Shown here piece after piece: positions 21,374 through 21,702 of a DNA stretch of 21,702 bases. The translations under genes were made by a program, and so were the position numbers. This DNA comes from RXOA01 sp964554715 (GTDB lineage: Bacteria; Bipolaricaulota; Bipolaricaulia; UBA7950; UBA9294). The notes beneath the pieces were generated by a model, which saw nothing but the letters and a program-made list of their open reading frames with translations, was not told the origin of the DNA and ran no database searches. Positions within the stretch are counted from its first letter, which is position 1. Every line of letters starts with the position of its first letter. The stretch spans positions 1 through 21,702 of the forward strand of contig CAZKPU010000033.1 in assembly GCA_964554715.1 (NCBI GenBank), read 5' to 3'.

Positions 21374-21702
21374 CACCAAGGAGATGCTGCGTGCAAGGAG
21401 ATTCGCGAAGCGAATCGTGCAAGAGAGGGAAGACGCAGCATCGTGCAAGGAAACGGTGAGCGCAAGAAGTGAACCAATGACGACGGCAGCGAGCCGTTGT
21501 GCATGGAGAATTGACAGCGTAGTGCCGGTCAATTCGTGCAAGGAGATGCCTCGCGCAAGAAGAGAATCCATCGAGACGAGGGCGAGGCATCGTGCGGGGA
21601 GATTCGGAACGAATCGTGCAAGGAGATTTGGCGCGGTGGAAGCGACAAATCGTGCGTGGAGATTCGGAACGAATCGTGCGTGGAGATTCGGAACGAATCG
21701 TG
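21374..21702. repeat. Array of palindromes with fixed 9-base GTGCnnGGA linkers, partly nested
   Basis: Eight successive hairpins are visible: 21383-21442, 21452-21498, 21508-21535, 21545-21591, 21601-21615, 21625-21651, 21661-21675 and 21685-21699. Every gap between neighbours is exactly nine bases (GTGCAAGGA, GTGCATGGA, GTGCGGGGA or GTGCGTGGA). Hairpins run from 15 to 60 bases and stems differ: GATTCG/CGAATC, GATTTG/CAAATC, GAATTGAC/GTCAATTC, GATGCCTCGC/GCGAGGCATC, GATGCTGCG/CGCAGCATC. The second is weakest (AACGG/CCGTT). The first hairpin encloses linker-like sequence and another perfect hairpin (21400-21416, GATTCGC-GAA-GCGAATC). Two other loops contain the linker variant GCGCAAGAA. Lengths are not multiples of three, so it is not protein code. 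The array continues past the window edge. Confidence 0.92.

Noticed and set aside
21374..21702. CRISPR array, or protein-coding repeat on the minus strand
   Set aside because: The constant part is only nine bases and the variable part is itself palindromic, unlike CRISPR. Unit lengths such as 47 and 28 are not multiples of three, and no frame gives a regular peptide repeat.

Overview
This is a draft-quality bacterial chromosome segment, with two runs of N and a possibly faulty left end. GC content looks moderately high. Genes are tightly packed, change strand often, and mostly have clear Shine-Dalgarno (SD) sites. A predicted outer-membrane beta-barrel protein and exported proteins suggest a diderm. 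Nothing fixes the phylum. The TM1586-type nitroreductase, the GNVN-repeat protein and the bacterial serpin fit a deep-branching or uncultivated lineage, possibly near Thermotogota or Bipolaricaulota, but that is only an impression. I saw no rRNA, tRNA, CRISPR array, phage gene or transposase.

Layout: (1) 1-1659, minus strand: an ECF-like sigma factor, a GC-rich hairpin-filled spacer, and a GNVN-repeat protein whose 3' end runs into an out-of-frame remnant. (2) 1740-4168, plus strand: a divergent control region, a beta-barrel-like protein and a secreted LpqC-type esterase whose 3' end is disturbed by an assembly join. (3) 4165-6051, minus: RecQ helicase. (4) 6290-10029, plus: a C45-type Ntn hydrolase, a Cys-rich FMN reductase, a Cas4-like PD-(D/E)XK nuclease, a promoter/terminator pair and a small NifU-like Fe-S carrier. 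(5) 10054-11162, minus: two overlapping GNAT acetyltransferases. (6) 11361-14367, plus: a predicted lipoprotein serpin and a membrane PAS-GGDEF diguanylate cyclase. (7) 14422-16788, minus: two paralogous tandem-GNAT proteins separated by a structured spacer. (8) 16809-17495: a decayed gene fragment, a 100-N gap, a candidate promoter with leader and micro-ORF, and a 26-bp tandem repeat. (9) 17496-21348: a nitroreductase, an avidin-family protein, a PNPOx-fold protein and a DUF885 metallopeptidase. (10) 21374-21702: an unusual palindrome array running off the right edge.

The genes do not form one pathway. Themes are export and proteolysis (serpin, DUF885, esterase, C45), small-molecule acetylation (four GNAT genes with six GNAT domains), flavin or nitro reduction, and nucleic-acid maintenance (RecQ, Cas4-like nuclease).

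The most unusual item is the array at 21374-21702. Hairpins of very different length and stem sequence are separated by linkers of exactly nine bases with consensus GTGCnnGGA, and at least one hairpin is nested inside another. Different stems that all still pair are internal covariation evidence for a selected structure. I do not recognise it as a described element. Second is a compact avidin-family protein without a signal peptide and with several altered biotin-pocket positions.
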